A stretch of 64,000 nt of DNA from DASPWV01 sp046726375 (GTDB taxonomy: Bacteria; Acidobacteriota; Vicinamibacteria; Vicinamibacterales; UBA2999). Made by a program: the position numbers and the translations under genes. The stretch covers positions 44,196-108,195 of the forward strand of contig JBKPAJ010000007.1 in the NCBI GenBank assembly GCA_046726375.1, in the 5' to 3' direction. Below are positions 26,863 to 35,112 of the stretch, piece by piece; position 1 is the first letter of the stretch, and every line of letters starts with the position of its first letter. The notes under the pieces are model-generated. The model saw nothing but the letters and a program-made list of their open reading frames with translations. It ran no database searches and was not told the origin of the DNA.

Positions 26863-26954
26863 TCGCGTTCCGCCACTTCTGCCCACAGGTAGAGGGCGGC
26901 AATGGCGACGAGCGCCACGAGCAGGACAAACCGCGCCCAGAGGAGGAGCGTCAT
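26859..26954 (-). CDS. 31-aa single-pass membrane peptide in the kinase operon
   Basis: Short ORF of 32 codons between the FHA and PP2C genes. The product starts MTLLLWARF, has one hydrophobic helix (residues 9-24) and ends in the charged tail WAEVAERE. Coupling supports it: the FHA stop and this ATG read TGAGATG, and its own stop overlaps the PP2C start (ATGA). Mycobacterial FhaB begins with a comparable single helix before its FHA domain, so this may be a detached anchor; that is inference. It is too short to be identified by family. Confidence 0.65.
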   Translation of the reverse strand: MTLLLWARFVLLVALVAIAALYLWAEVAERE

Positions 26955-26955
26955 C

Positions 26956-27825
26956 TCAGCGTTCAACGCGAAAATCCAGATAAACCGTGTCGGCGAGCCC
27001 GATTCGCGCTTGATCGGGAAGAAGCGTTTCGCTTCCGTTCTCTTTTTTGACGCCGTTGGTCTCTTCGTAGCCGCGCGGCACGTGGCGGCCGTTGACCGTG
27101 CTGCCGAGCGAGCTCAGATCGATCAGGAAGAAGTTGCCGCTTTGCGCGTCGCGGCGGATGCGCGCGTGTTCCCGGGAGACGTCGACCGACGACACGATCC
27201 GGACGTCAACCGGATACGCGACGCCGCCGCGTCCAATCGTCACCGAATCCGTGATGACGTCGTGCGCATGGTGGCCCGCGTTATCGTGGTAAACCAGGCG
27301 CGCGAACACGCGGGTTGTGGTCATTGCGCCGGGCTGGACGATGACCTGGGCTTTCGTGGTCGTGTGCTGACCTGTGCGAACAGTGGTGATGCGGCGGGTG
27401 CGCGTGCCGGCGCCGAGTTCGGGCGCGGCCGGCATCGACAGCTCCGAGTCGACGAGGATGTCACCTTCGCCGAGGTCGCCATCCGGATCCGCCATGAATT
27501 CGACTTGCCACTCGGCTCCCGCGGGCTGGATTCGCGGTCGAGCGCCAAACACGCGCGCCGCATAACGCCCGAAGGCGGACAGCCGATTGCGGAGTTCGAG
27601 TTCCTCGGTCAGTGCGCGAATCGTCTCTTCCCGCAGCACCGGAACGACTCCTTCGAGTCGCGCGTATTCACTCGGATGGAGGTAAATCAGATAGCGGCTC
27701 GGCGCCAGTACGGAGTACTTCAGCGGTTCGAGGTTTTGTCGCATGTTCGCCAGAACAGCGTCGATGACGTCACGCGCCGCCCGGCGCTTCGCCTCAGCGC
27801 GCGAGGCGCTGTGGTGCGCAGGCAT
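26956..27825 (-). CDS. FHA-domain protein, FhaA-like, first gene of the kinase operon
   Basis: 289-aa cytoplasmic protein. Residues 20-150 form an FhaA-type N-terminal domain (VLANMRQNLEPLKYSV, YLIYLHPSEYARLEG). The FHA domain (about 190-285) is complete, with ITDSVTIGRGG, VSREHARI and SSLGSTVNG, so it should bind phosphothreonine peptides. It is the promoter-proximal gene of the minus-strand operon and is separated by 63 bp from a divergent winged-helix/FHA regulator. The FHA-kinase-phosphatase-SEDS/PBP set suggests that it links kinase signalling to wall synthesis. Confidence 0.88.
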   Translation of the reverse strand: MPAHHSASRAEAKRRAARDVIDAVLANMRQNLEPLKYSVLAPSRYLIYLHPSEYARLEGVVPVLREETIRALTEELELRNRLSAFGRYAARVFGARPRIQPAGAEWQVEFMADPDGDLGEGDILVDSELSMPAAPELGAGTRTRRITTVRTGQHTTTKAQVIVQPGAMTTTRVFARLVYHDNAGHHAHDVITDSVTIGRGGVAYPVDVRIVSSVDVSREHARIRRDAQSGNFFLIDLSSLGSTVNGRHVPRGYEETNGVKKENGSETLLPDQARIGLADTVYLDFRVER

Positions 27826-27835
27826 ACTGTAATGA

Positions 27836-27850
27836 CACTATCGCGTAGTG
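27836..27850. promoter_or_regulatory. Palindrome in the divergent promoter region of the envelope-signalling locus
   Basis: CACTA-TCGCG-TAGTG lies in the 63-bp gap between the FhaA-like operon and the divergent winged-helix/FHA regulator. It is the only clear inverted repeat there and is a candidate operator, possibly for that regulator. Flanking bases include AT-rich patches that could serve as -10 elements, none convincing. Confidence 0.4.
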
Positions 27851-27888
27851 ACGTTCCGCAGTCTTAAGAAAGTTCCAAGAATTCGCTA

Positions 27889-28572
27889 ATGCCTGACGTG
27901 CGCACGCGATTTGGTCCCTTCATCGTCGACTCGGCGACGCGACAGCTCTTGCGCGAGCAGGAGGAGATTCATCTTTCGCCCAAGGCGTTTGACTTGTTGT
28001 GCGCGCTTCTCGAGAAGCGGCCGCACGTGATCGAGAAGGCAGAGCTGCTCCGGCGGATTTGGCCCGACACGTTTGTGCTCGAAGCGAATCTCAACGTGTT
28101 GATGGGAGAAGTTCGAAAGGCGCTTGGCGACAGCGCGCATAGCCCGCAGTTCATCCGCACGGTTCACGGTGTTGGCTATGCGTTTCATGCCGAGGCCGTC
28201 GCGCTCGACGAGGCGGCGTCGGGGAATCACCCGCCTGCGCCGCGCTTTTGGCTCATCTCAAAGGAACGGACGTTCTCCCTTTCGGAAGGCAGAAATCTCA
28301 TCGGCCGCGATCCGGAGTGCGCGATTTGGTTGGACGAGTCTGGTGTGTCGCGACGTCATGCCTGCATTCATATCGATACCGCGTCGGGTCGCGCCGCGCT
28401 TGACGATCTGAAGAGCACCAACGGGACCTACATCCGCAACACCCTCGTCGACACGGGACACCTCCTCAGCGACGGTGATGTGATTCAGGTGGGTTCGGTC
28501 AAATTGAAATTTCGGGTGTGGTCCGCGCAGGGCTCCAAGGCCACCGAGCGAATCCGCCGCAATCGACGATGA
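27889..28572 (+). CDS. Winged-helix (OmpR-type) regulator with a C-terminal FHA domain
   Basis: 227-aa DNA-binding protein. Residues 8-102 are an OmpR/PhoB-type winged helix (LSPKAFDLLCALLEKRP, VRKALGD, FIRTVHGVGYAF). Residues 120-215 are an FHA domain with NLIGRDPEC, VSRRHACI and STNGTYI. Mycobacterial EmbR has the same elements with a BTAD domain between them and is controlled through phosphothreonine binding after PknH/PknB phosphorylation; here the BTAD domain is missing. Divergent placement next to the kinase operon suggests kinase-controlled transcription of envelope genes. Confidence 0.9.
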   Translation: MPDVRTRFGPFIVDSATRQLLREQEEIHLSPKAFDLLCALLEKRPHVIEKAELLRRIWPDTFVLEANLNVLMGEVRKALGDSAHSPQFIRTVHGVGYAFHAEAVALDEAASGNHPPAPRFWLISKERTFSLSEGRNLIGRDPECAIWLDESGVSRRHACIHIDTASGRAALDDLKSTNGTYIRNTLVDTGHLLSDGDVIQVGSVKLKFRVWSAQGSKATERIRRNRR

Positions 28573-28629
28573 CCGCGCGCCGATCACGCCACGCGCGCTG
28601 GTCGCGCGGGCTCGACGCGCAGTGCCCCT

Positions 28630-28959
28630 TTACTTCACTCGCGCAAACACCCTGTCCCACTTCAAGTGCCCTGGGTGCCCAGCAGCCCGGCTGCCGGCAA
28701 ACGTTTGATCCAACACAACGAGACTCTGAATCTTCGCGACGTCGAGCATTCGCCAGCCGCGCGAGAAGGGCTTGGCGCGGAGCTGGTAGACGAGAAGCCG
28801 CAGCGTGCCATTTTGAATGCCGTAGTCGTGCGGCTCGGCAACGCGACTCACCCTCATGTACGTAAACCGAATGAGACGCTTGCCAGTGATTGCAGTCCTC
28901 AGCTGGTGATCGATGAGCACGACAACGCGATCGGTGTCCACGTGGCCAGTAGAACGCAC
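28630..28959 (-). CDS. WYL-like domain protein
   Basis: About 109 aa consisting of little more than a WYL-like ligand-binding fold: KRLIRFTYM, EPHDYGIQNG, LLVYQLRA, GWRMLDVAKI and the terminal WDRVFARV. WYL domains bind nucleotides or nucleic acids and usually occur in larger regulators; stand-alone versions like this are of unknown function. The ORF begins with GTG at 28959, but in-frame GTGs 18 and 39 nt downstream are equally possible. It is convergent with the winged-helix/FHA gene. Confidence 0.7.
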   Translation of the reverse strand: MRSTGHVDTDRVVVLIDHQLRTAITGKRLIRFTYMRVSRVAEPHDYGIQNGTLRLLVYQLRAKPFSRGWRMLDVAKIQSLVVLDQTFAGSRAAGHPGHLKWDRVFARVK

Positions 28960-29154
28960 GCCACTCAGAGGTGAAATGACACGAGCGCCAGAGGCTGCAT
29001 GCTGATTGATCGGACCGTCAGGCGCTGGTCATGACCGCCGACGACACGTTGTGACCGCTTGGACGGGTTGCCATCGATCGCAGCGCCTCGACCCGTGGCG
29101 GTTTTGTATAGCTCTACTGGAATCCGGCGTCTAACCTCGAGGAACGACGCGCGG

Positions 29155-30408
29155 TCAGCGCTGCTCTCCACCCATCCGTTTGAACCAGCGGCTCCGAATT
29201 TGCCTCGCGATCTTCCGCCCGATATCAGCGCCGTCTTCGTTTGCGGTTCGGAAGTGAACGCCGATAAGCATGCGCGCTTCGATCACCTCACTCACGACGT
29301 CGCTCGCTTTGCGATACGTCCGATCGGTGTTCGTTCTCACACTGTGGGTTGGAATCGGCACATCGTGCTCGAAGTAATCCTCGATGGTGTGTGCCACCGC
29401 CGCCGTGACGCAGGCGTGACCAGATGGATATTCCGGGAAGTTCGGCGTATCGAACAGCGGCTCCCAGGTGGGGTCGGCGGCCGTCGCGTCGTTGCCGTCC
29501 CCGCCGCCGGCGCGAATCGCGGTCACCGGACGCCAGAACCGGAAGTGAAATTTCGCGTCCCAGCATGCGATGAGACCGTCGGCAAACGCGGCGAACGCAG
29601 CCGCCTCGAAATGCGCGCGCGCGGGAAGATCGAGCGCCTGTTCTCTGGCCAGCCGCCTGATCGTCGCCGGCCAAACGGTTCCAGCAAGCGGCTGCCAGTA
29701 GGTGGCGGTTTGCGTTTGCTCGTCCGTCCGCGCGGAGCTGACCTTGACGCCAAGAAGCTTGACCTCGTTGTAGTCGTCCACGTAGCGCTTCGAATCGAGC
29801 ACCGGCGGCCCGGCCGGACGGAATTGAGAGGGGCTCGTCATCGTGAACGGTGTGATGTAGGCAAGAAATTCCGAGTCAACCGCCGCAAACAGCGGCGTAA
29901 GCGCATAGGCCCCAGGTCCCGATCGTGGTTCGAACGGCGGCAGAATCGCGTTTCTGCCGTCCGTCGCCCTGAGGGCGAGCAGTTGCCCGGCTACGGCCGC
30001 ACCAGCCGTCGCGCCGTTTGCTTGATCAGCGTCTCCGGGCACGCTCGCCAGCAGTGATTGTCGTTTGATATCGAGCGTGGCTGCGTGAAGCGGGAACTCG
30101 TTCAGCAGCACGCGGTAGCCCGCTTCGACCGCCGCGGCATAGGCCGAGGCTGGTTGCGCAACGGCCGGTTTTACGGCATACGCGCGGCGCGTGCCGACGA
30201 CGGCGTTGACCGCGTCATACATGGCGAGATGCAGCATGGCCAGGGTGATCGGCGCCCGCAGCGGGTGCATCGCCGGAGGAGCGGCAGCAAGTTGCGACGC
30301 GAACACGCTCCATTCGTCGATCACATCGGGTGTGCCAAATTGCGCGTTGACGGGTGGCGCGGACGTCAACACGGCCGCGCAGAGCAGCGTGACGGTGATT
30401 CGCTTCAT
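29155..30408 (-). CDS. Vanadium-dependent haloperoxidase-like (PAP2 superfamily) exported protein
   Basis: 417-aa protein with a signal peptide ending PPVNAQ. The vanadate/phosphate-binding residues of the PAP2/haloperoxidase fold are present: FRFWRPVTAI, PEYPSGHA and RMLIGVHFR, in the right order toward the C-terminus. Haloperoxidases oxidise halides with H2O2, but many bacterial homologues may instead be phosphatases; specificity cannot be read here. It diverges from an HxlR-type regulator gene across 117 bp that contains paired operator-like repeats, which suggests regulation by that protein. Confidence 0.88.
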   Translation of the reverse strand: MKRITVTLLCAAVLTSAPPVNAQFGTPDVIDEWSVFASQLAAAPPAMHPLRAPITLAMLHLAMYDAVNAVVGTRRAYAVKPAVAQPASAYAAAVEAGYRVLLNEFPLHAATLDIKRQSLLASVPGDADQANGATAGAAVAGQLLALRATDGRNAILPPFEPRSGPGAYALTPLFAAVDSEFLAYITPFTMTSPSQFRPAGPPVLDSKRYVDDYNEVKLLGVKVSSARTDEQTQTATYWQPLAGTVWPATIRRLAREQALDLPARAHFEAAAFAAFADGLIACWDAKFHFRFWRPVTAIRAGGGDGNDATAADPTWEPLFDTPNFPEYPSGHACVTAAVAHTIEDYFEHDVPIPTHSVRTNTDRTYRKASDVVSEVIEARMLIGVHFRTANEDGADIGRKIARQIRSRWFKRMGGEQR

Positions 30409-30453
30409 ACCTGCCTCCGCGCAGAACTTACGGCGGCCGACAGAGGGCCGGAA

Positions 30454-30490
30454 GTTCGAAAATCGGACTCGCCTGGTTCAAAAATCGAAC
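30454..30490. promoter_or_regulatory. Paired operator-like repeats between haloperoxidase and HxlR genes
   Basis: Two 15-bp copies, GTTCGAAAATCGGAC (30454-30468) and GTTCAAAAATCGAAC (30476-30490), spaced 22 bp start to start, about two helical turns. The second has perfect GTTC/GAAC ends. They sit in the divergent intergenic region and are likely binding sites for the adjacent HxlR-type regulator. Confidence 0.6.
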
Positions 30491-30525
30491 TGGCGTCCGA
30501 TGCGGAGGCGTCGGAAAATCCCGTC

Positions 30526-31215
30526 ATGGAGTACGGCCAATACTGTCCGGTCGCACGCGCGTCAGAGATCCTGGCCGACCGCTGGACGCCACTGATCGTA
30601 AGGGAGCTCCTTGCCGGGAGCCATCACTTCAACGAAATCGAGCGTGGGCTGCCGGGGATTTCACGGTCGCTGCTGGCGAGCCGCCTGCGGCAACTCGAAG
30701 ATGCAGGTGTGCTCGAGCGCCGTGCCAGCGATCGGGCAAACGCGACGTCCTATGAGCTGACGCCGGCTGGCCGCGATCTTCAGCGCGTGCTCGACCGCCT
30801 CGGCGCGTGGGCCGTGCGGTGGGCGTTCGACGATCCGCGCCCGGAGGAACAGAATCCGGTGCTGTTGGTCTGGATGATCCGGCGTCGACTTCGCAAGGAG
30901 TTGCTGCCGCCGAAGCGAACGGTGGTGGAATTCGATTTCAGCGGGAAACGCGGGAGGCGAATCTGGCTGGTGCTCGACCCGGGTGAAAGCTCGGTGTGTC
31001 TGAAGCCGCCCGGTTTCGACTCCGACGTGATCGTGAAGGCAGAGGTGTCCTATTTTCAGCGCGTGTGGTTTGGGCACATCGACTTCGATACAGCAGTGCG
31101 ATCGGGCAATGTTGTTGTCGAAGGCACACCAGCGCTCGTACGAGCGTTTCCGAGATGGCTGTTGTGGAGTCCGATGGCGCGCTTCGTTCACTTGCAGCGC
31201 GCGCGGGCGGGTTGA
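30526..31215 (+). CDS. HxlR-family transcriptional regulator with SCP2-like C-terminal domain
   Basis: 229-aa protein. Residues 1-100 are an HxlR winged helix (CPVARASEILADRWTPLIVREL, FNEIERGLPGISRSLLASRLRQLEDAGVLER). The remaining part (ILV-rich beta strands, ending FPRWLLWSPMARF) resembles a sterol-carrier-type domain found fused to such regulators. The ATG at 30526 starts the conserved N-terminus; the frame is open far upstream only as a shadow of the divergent gene. Probably an autoregulated repressor or activator of the divergent haloperoxidase gene. Confidence 0.85.
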   Translation: MEYGQYCPVARASEILADRWTPLIVRELLAGSHHFNEIERGLPGISRSLLASRLRQLEDAGVLERRASDRANATSYELTPAGRDLQRVLDRLGAWAVRWAFDDPRPEEQNPVLLVWMIRRRLRKELLPPKRTVVEFDFSGKRGRRIWLVLDPGESSVCLKPPGFDSDVIVKAEVSYFQRVWFGHIDFDTAVRSGNVVVEGTPALVRAFPRWLLWSPMARFVHLQRARAG

Positions 31216-31227
31216 TCACGGTTCCCG

Positions 31228-31460
31228 ATATGTGGCGATGTAGCGATTTGTCGATGTGGCGATGTTATCTGCCGATGTAAGGATGTGGTGATGGGTCTGA
31301 CGATGTAGCGATGTGATGTGGCGATGTGATGTAGCGATGTGATGTGGCGATGTCCGTGCGCGCGACTTCCATCATCACATGGTTAGACCCCTCGCAACCT
31401 CACCACCTCAATGGATCACATCGCGACATCGCCCAAATCGGCGCGACATCGAACATCGCG
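31228..31460 (+). repeat. Inverted word-repeat block, GATGTGGC type (second copy)
   Basis: Between the HxlR and PadR genes. The first arm to about 31350 repeats GATGTGGC/GATGTAGC on the plus strand, including three tight GCGATGTGATGTGGCGATGTGATGTA-like cycles; the second arm to 31460 has complementary ACATCGCG/CATCACATG words. It uses the same word as the block at 8081-8293, some 23 kb away. Confidence 0.82.
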
Positions 31461-31492
31461 GTACCGTTCGTCACCCCAGGTTCGACCAAGGG

Positions 31493-31530
31493 TATAGACA
31501 TCCTCTACCTATGGCTGTAGATTGTCTATA
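31493..31530. promoter_or_regulatory. Operator-like palindrome before padR
   Basis: TATAGACA (31493-31500) and its exact reverse complement TGTCTATA (31523-31530), with 22 bp between, immediately before the PadR ATG. PadR repressors commonly bind such AT-rich dyads in their own promoters. Confidence 0.6.
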
Positions 31531-31533
31531 GCC

Positions 31534-31890
31534 ATGGCCCCGCGTCACAAGAACCGCATCGAGCTGCTGCAGGGGACGCTCGATCTGCTCATTCTCGAGC
31601 AGCTCCGCTGGGCGCCCAGCCACGGCTACGGCCTCAGCCAGGCAATCCGCACGCACTCCGGTGACATTCTGCGCGTCGACGCCGGCTCGCTGTACCCCGC
31701 GCTGCATCGTCTCGAGCGTCAGGGGCTCGTGCGCGCGCAGTGGACCATTTCCGAGCGCAAGCAGCGTACGCGTGTCTACCGTCTCACGCCGCGCGGCCGC
31801 CGCCATTTGGCCGGTGAGCGCTCGAAGTGGGAACAGTTCTCGGCCGCCATTGCCGGCGTGTTGAATCGCGCCAGATCGAACGAAGCATGA
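31534..31890 (+). CDS. PadR-family transcriptional regulator
   Basis: 118-aa PadR regulator. The winged helix includes LLQGTLDLLILEQL, HGYGLSQAI, DAGSLYPALHRLERQGLV and RRVYRLT-like wing residues; a short C-terminal dimerisation helix follows. The ATG at 31534 matches the usual N-terminus. PadR genes of this type sit directly before ADOP permease genes in Acidobacteria; here the stop overlaps the permease start by ATGA, so they are co-expressed and probably co-regulated through the palindrome upstream. Confidence 0.93.
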   Translation: MAPRHKNRIELLQGTLDLLILEQLRWAPSHGYGLSQAIRTHSGDILRVDAGSLYPALHRLERQGLVRAQWTISERKQRTRVYRLTPRGRRHLAGERSKWEQFSAAIAGVLNRARSNEA

Positions 31891-34529
31891 GATTGCCGCT
31901 GTGGCGCCGCCGGCAGGATCGCGAGCTCGACGAGGAGCTGCGCAGTCATCTGGAACTCGCCATCCAGGACCGCATCGACCGCGGCGAATCGCCTGGGCAT
32001 GCCGCCGATGCGGCGCGCCGTGAGTTTGGCAACGTGCTGCTCGTCAAGGAAACGGTGCGCGATATGTGGGGCTGGACCGCCATCGAACAGTTCTGGCAGG
32101 ACCTTGGCTATGCGCGCCGCGCCCTGTGGAAGGCGCCGGCGTTTACCTGTGCCGCAGTGCTCACGCTCAGCCTCGGGATCGGCGCCAACACGGCGATGTT
32201 CAGCATCGTGAGGGCCGTAGTCCTTCGCCCCCTCGCCCTCCCGAATCCCGATCGCCTGGTCGCCGTCAATGAAACCGATGTCCGCAGCGGCACGTCGCGA
32301 CGGGTGTCGGTGTCGTGGCCAAACTTCTTCGACTGGCGGCGCGACACGCGGACGCTCGAGGCGATGTCCGGCCACCATACCGCCAACTTCACTGTGACAG
32401 GCCTCGGACCTTCTCGGCACATGCCCGGCGCCATTGTGTCTGCCAACCTGTTTTCGACGTTAGGCGTCGAACCCGCGCAGGGTCGCCCCTTCCGCGACGA
32501 TGAAGATCGGGTTGGCGCGGATGTGGTGATCATCAGCGACGAGTTCCGGCGGAACTACATGGGCGACGCCAGTCCCGTTGGCCGCGCGCTGGCCGTCAAC
32601 GGCCGACCGTTCACCATCATCGGCGTCATGCCGCCAGGTTTCAGCTTTCCGGTGACGTCGCCAGCGGCGCAGCTCTGGCTCACGTCGGCTGAAGATGCCC
32701 GTGTCGAGACGGCGGACGATACCCCGATGACGGCGCAACGCGGCGCGCATTTCATTCAGGTGGTGGGCCGTTTGCGCGCGGGCGTCGACGTATCAGCTGC
32801 ACAAGCCGAATTCGAGAGCCTGATGGCGGCGCTGGTGAAGGCGTATCCCGACGATAACGCAGATCGAAGCGCCAGAGTGATGCCGCAACTCGATGCCATC
32901 GTGGGCACAGCCAGGCAGCCGTTGCTGCTCCTCCTTGCTGCGGTTGGGTGCGTGTTGCTGATTGCGTGCGTGAACCTCGCCAATTTGATGACGGCACGCG
33001 GCATCGCGCGTCAGCCCGAATTAGCGCTGCGCGTTGCGCTCGGCGCATCGCGGTCGCGCGTCGTGCGGCTGCTGCTCGCCGAGGTGGTTGCGCTCGCAGC
33101 GGTAGCGGCTGCCTGCGGCGTCGCAATGGCCTGGTGGTCGCTCGGCGTTCTGGTTCGCCTTGCGCCGCGTCATGTTCGCGGCCTCGACGCTGTCTCGATC
33201 GAGCCGATCGTTTTGATCTACACGGCCGCGGTGGCCGCCGTTTGTGCGGTGCTGGTAGGTCTTGCGCCGGCGCTGCGGGTCACGCGCGCAGATCTTCGCC
33301 AGCATGTCGGGGCGAGCCGTACTTCGACCAGCACGCGTTCCCAGCGTCGTTGGTTGAGCGGGCTCATCGTGGTGGAGACCACGCTTGGCGTCGTGCTGCT
33401 CGTAGGAGCCACACTGGTCATCACCGGCTTGAGCCGCCTTGCTCGAATCGATCCGGGATTTGATGCCGCTGGCGTGACAAGTATGCGTCTCAGCCTGCCC
33501 GACAGCCGTTACCCGTATGCGAAGCAGATCGTCTTCTACGATCGACTGCTGCCCGAACTCTCGCGCCTGCCCGGCGTCGATAGTGTGGCAATTGCAGGTC
33601 CTCTCCCGCTGAGCGGGTCGCGTTTCGGACTGAGTTTCGAACTGGCCGGTGATGCCGCGGGTGAAGCGCGCACGCGGCCGAGCGCGGGTTTTGCCTTCGT
33701 CAGTCCCGGCTACTTCACGGCCATGCGGATTGTGCTGCGGCGCGGCCGCGAGTTTACGGCCGCGGACACTGTCACGTCACCACGGGTCGCAATCATCAAC
33801 GAAACGTTCGCACGGCAGTATTTCCCTGGAGAAGACCCGATCGGCAAGCGAATCAAGCCAGGACTCACCACCACCGAGCCCGAGACACCGTGGCGGGAGG
33901 TCGTTGGCGTCGTAGGCGACGTCAAAGAGCGGGCCTTGAACGAGCAGCCGAGTCCCGCATTTTACGTGCCCCACACCCAGGGACTCATCACCGCACCGCA
34001 CATCGTCGTGCGCGCCTCGCAGGCAATCGACACGATTCCGGAAGCCGTTCGTCAGGTGATTGCTCGCGCCGATCCCGAGCTGGCGATGTACGACGTCCGC
34101 AGGCTGCAGGATCGGTTGACGACATCGATGGCCACCGAGCGGTTCACGACGTTTTTGTTGACACTCTTTGCGGCGCTTGGCCTGTTGCTCACTGCGGTCG
34201 GCCTGTATGGCGTGCTCGCGTACGGCGTCGCACAACGGACTCACGAATTCGGCCTGCGTCTGGCGCTCGGTGCGAGACCGCGGCAGATCGTTGCGGCCGT
34301 GATGGGCGGAGCGCTGACGCTCGTCGGCAGCGGGTTGCTGTTGGGCATGGGTGCGTCTGCCGCGCTCGTGCGCGTGATGATCGCCGTCCTGGACTTCGTC
34401 CAACGGCCCGGCGTCTCAACCTACACTTCCGTCGCCCTCGTTTTCCTCAGCGTCGCCGCCGCTGCCGCTTTGACGCCGGCACGCCGCGCGATGCGCGTCG
34501 ATCCAATGCAGACGTTGCGTTCGAGCTGA
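31887..34529 (+). CDS. ADOP-type FtsX/MacB permease
   Basis: 880-aa membrane protein of the acidobacterial duplicated orphan permease group. The N-terminus has the family helix (RRRQDRELDEELRSHLELAI) and ARREFGN; then come two units, each with a MacB-type periplasmic core domain and an FtsX permease domain (first FtsX near 355-480 with LMTARGIARQPELALRVALGASRSR, second from about 760 with LRLALGARPRQIV). No ATPase gene is adjacent, hence 'orphan'. The transported substrate or role is unknown. The ATG overlaps the PadR stop. Confidence 0.93.
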   Translation: MRLPLWRRRQDRELDEELRSHLELAIQDRIDRGESPGHAADAARREFGNVLLVKETVRDMWGWTAIEQFWQDLGYARRALWKAPAFTCAAVLTLSLGIGANTAMFSIVRAVVLRPLALPNPDRLVAVNETDVRSGTSRRVSVSWPNFFDWRRDTRTLEAMSGHHTANFTVTGLGPSRHMPGAIVSANLFSTLGVEPAQGRPFRDDEDRVGADVVIISDEFRRNYMGDASPVGRALAVNGRPFTIIGVMPPGFSFPVTSPAAQLWLTSAEDARVETADDTPMTAQRGAHFIQVVGRLRAGVDVSAAQAEFESLMAALVKAYPDDNADRSARVMPQLDAIVGTARQPLLLLLAAVGCVLLIACVNLANLMTARGIARQPELALRVALGASRSRVVRLLLAEVVALAAVAAACGVAMAWWSLGVLVRLAPRHVRGLDAVSIEPIVLIYTAAVAAVCAVLVGLAPALRVTRADLRQHVGASRTSTSTRSQRRWLSGLIVVETTLGVVLLVGATLVITGLSRLARIDPGFDAAGVTSMRLSLPDSRYPYAKQIVFYDRLLPELSRLPGVDSVAIAGPLPLSGSRFGLSFELAGDAAGEARTRPSAGFAFVSPGYFTAMRIVLRRGREFTAADTVTSPRVAIINETFARQYFPGEDPIGKRIKPGLTTTEPETPWREVVGVVGDVKERALNEQPSPAFYVPHTQGLITAPHIVVRASQAIDTIPEAVRQVIARADPELAMYDVRRLQDRLTTSMATERFTTFLLTLFAALGLLLTAVGLYGVLAYGVAQRTHEFGLRLALGARPRQIVAAVMGGALTLVGSGLLLGMGASAALVRVMIAVLDFVQRPGVSTYTSVALVFLSVAAAAALTPARRAMRVDPMQTLRSS

Positions 34530-34647
34530 GGCGGCCGGATTGACCATAACCGTTGAGTAGAGGCTCTTCAGGAAATCGGCTATGACGTCTTGAATCTGGC
34601 GCGCCGGCCGGTCATAGTTGGTGAGCCTCGTTCTGCGAGAATGCCTC

Positions 34648-35106
34648 GTGCCGATCACATATCGAATCGATCATCAACAAAAAATCGTCCTCGCAAGGGG
34701 ATACGGTGTGTTCACGCTTGCCGACATGCTGGAGTATCAGCGGTCTGCCTGGTCGGGACGACACGTCCTGGGTTACGACGAACTCGTCGACATGACGCAC
34801 GTCTCGGCCGTCGACTCGGCCTCGGGAGAACAGATCAAGGATCTGGCGTCCTGGGCCGCGCACATGGACCTGGCTTCGGCTCCGTCGCGATTCGCGATCG
34901 TTGCTCCAGGAGATCTGGTGTATGGACTCGGCCGCATGTACCAGGCGTATCGGGAAGGGGAGAAGCGAAGCAGTAAAGAGGTTGGGGTTTTTCGGACGTT
35001 GAATGAAGCGTTCGCGTTTCTCAAGCTGAAACGGGCAGTGGCTTTGCCACCGCTGCCGCCCGACGTGGCGGCGGGAAACGAAGGCACGTCCGGCTCGCGC
35101 GTGTAG
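34648..35106 (+). CDS. STAS/SpoIIAA-like hypothetical protein
   Basis: 152-aa cytoplasmic protein. It begins PITYRIDHQQKIVLARGYGVFT and contains YDELVDMTHVSAVD, a pattern typical of small SpoIIAA-like proteins of unknown function. GTG at 34648 is the preferred start because the conserved part begins there; a TTG at 34618 gives ten extra residues. The final 25 residues are Pro/Gly-rich and probably disordered. Confidence 0.65.
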   Translation: MPITYRIDHQQKIVLARGYGVFTLADMLEYQRSAWSGRHVLGYDELVDMTHVSAVDSASGEQIKDLASWAAHMDLASAPSRFAIVAPGDLVYGLGRMYQAYREGEKRSSKEVGVFRTLNEAFAFLKLKRAVALPPLPPDVAAGNEGTSGSRV

Positions 35107-35112
35107 ATCGCT

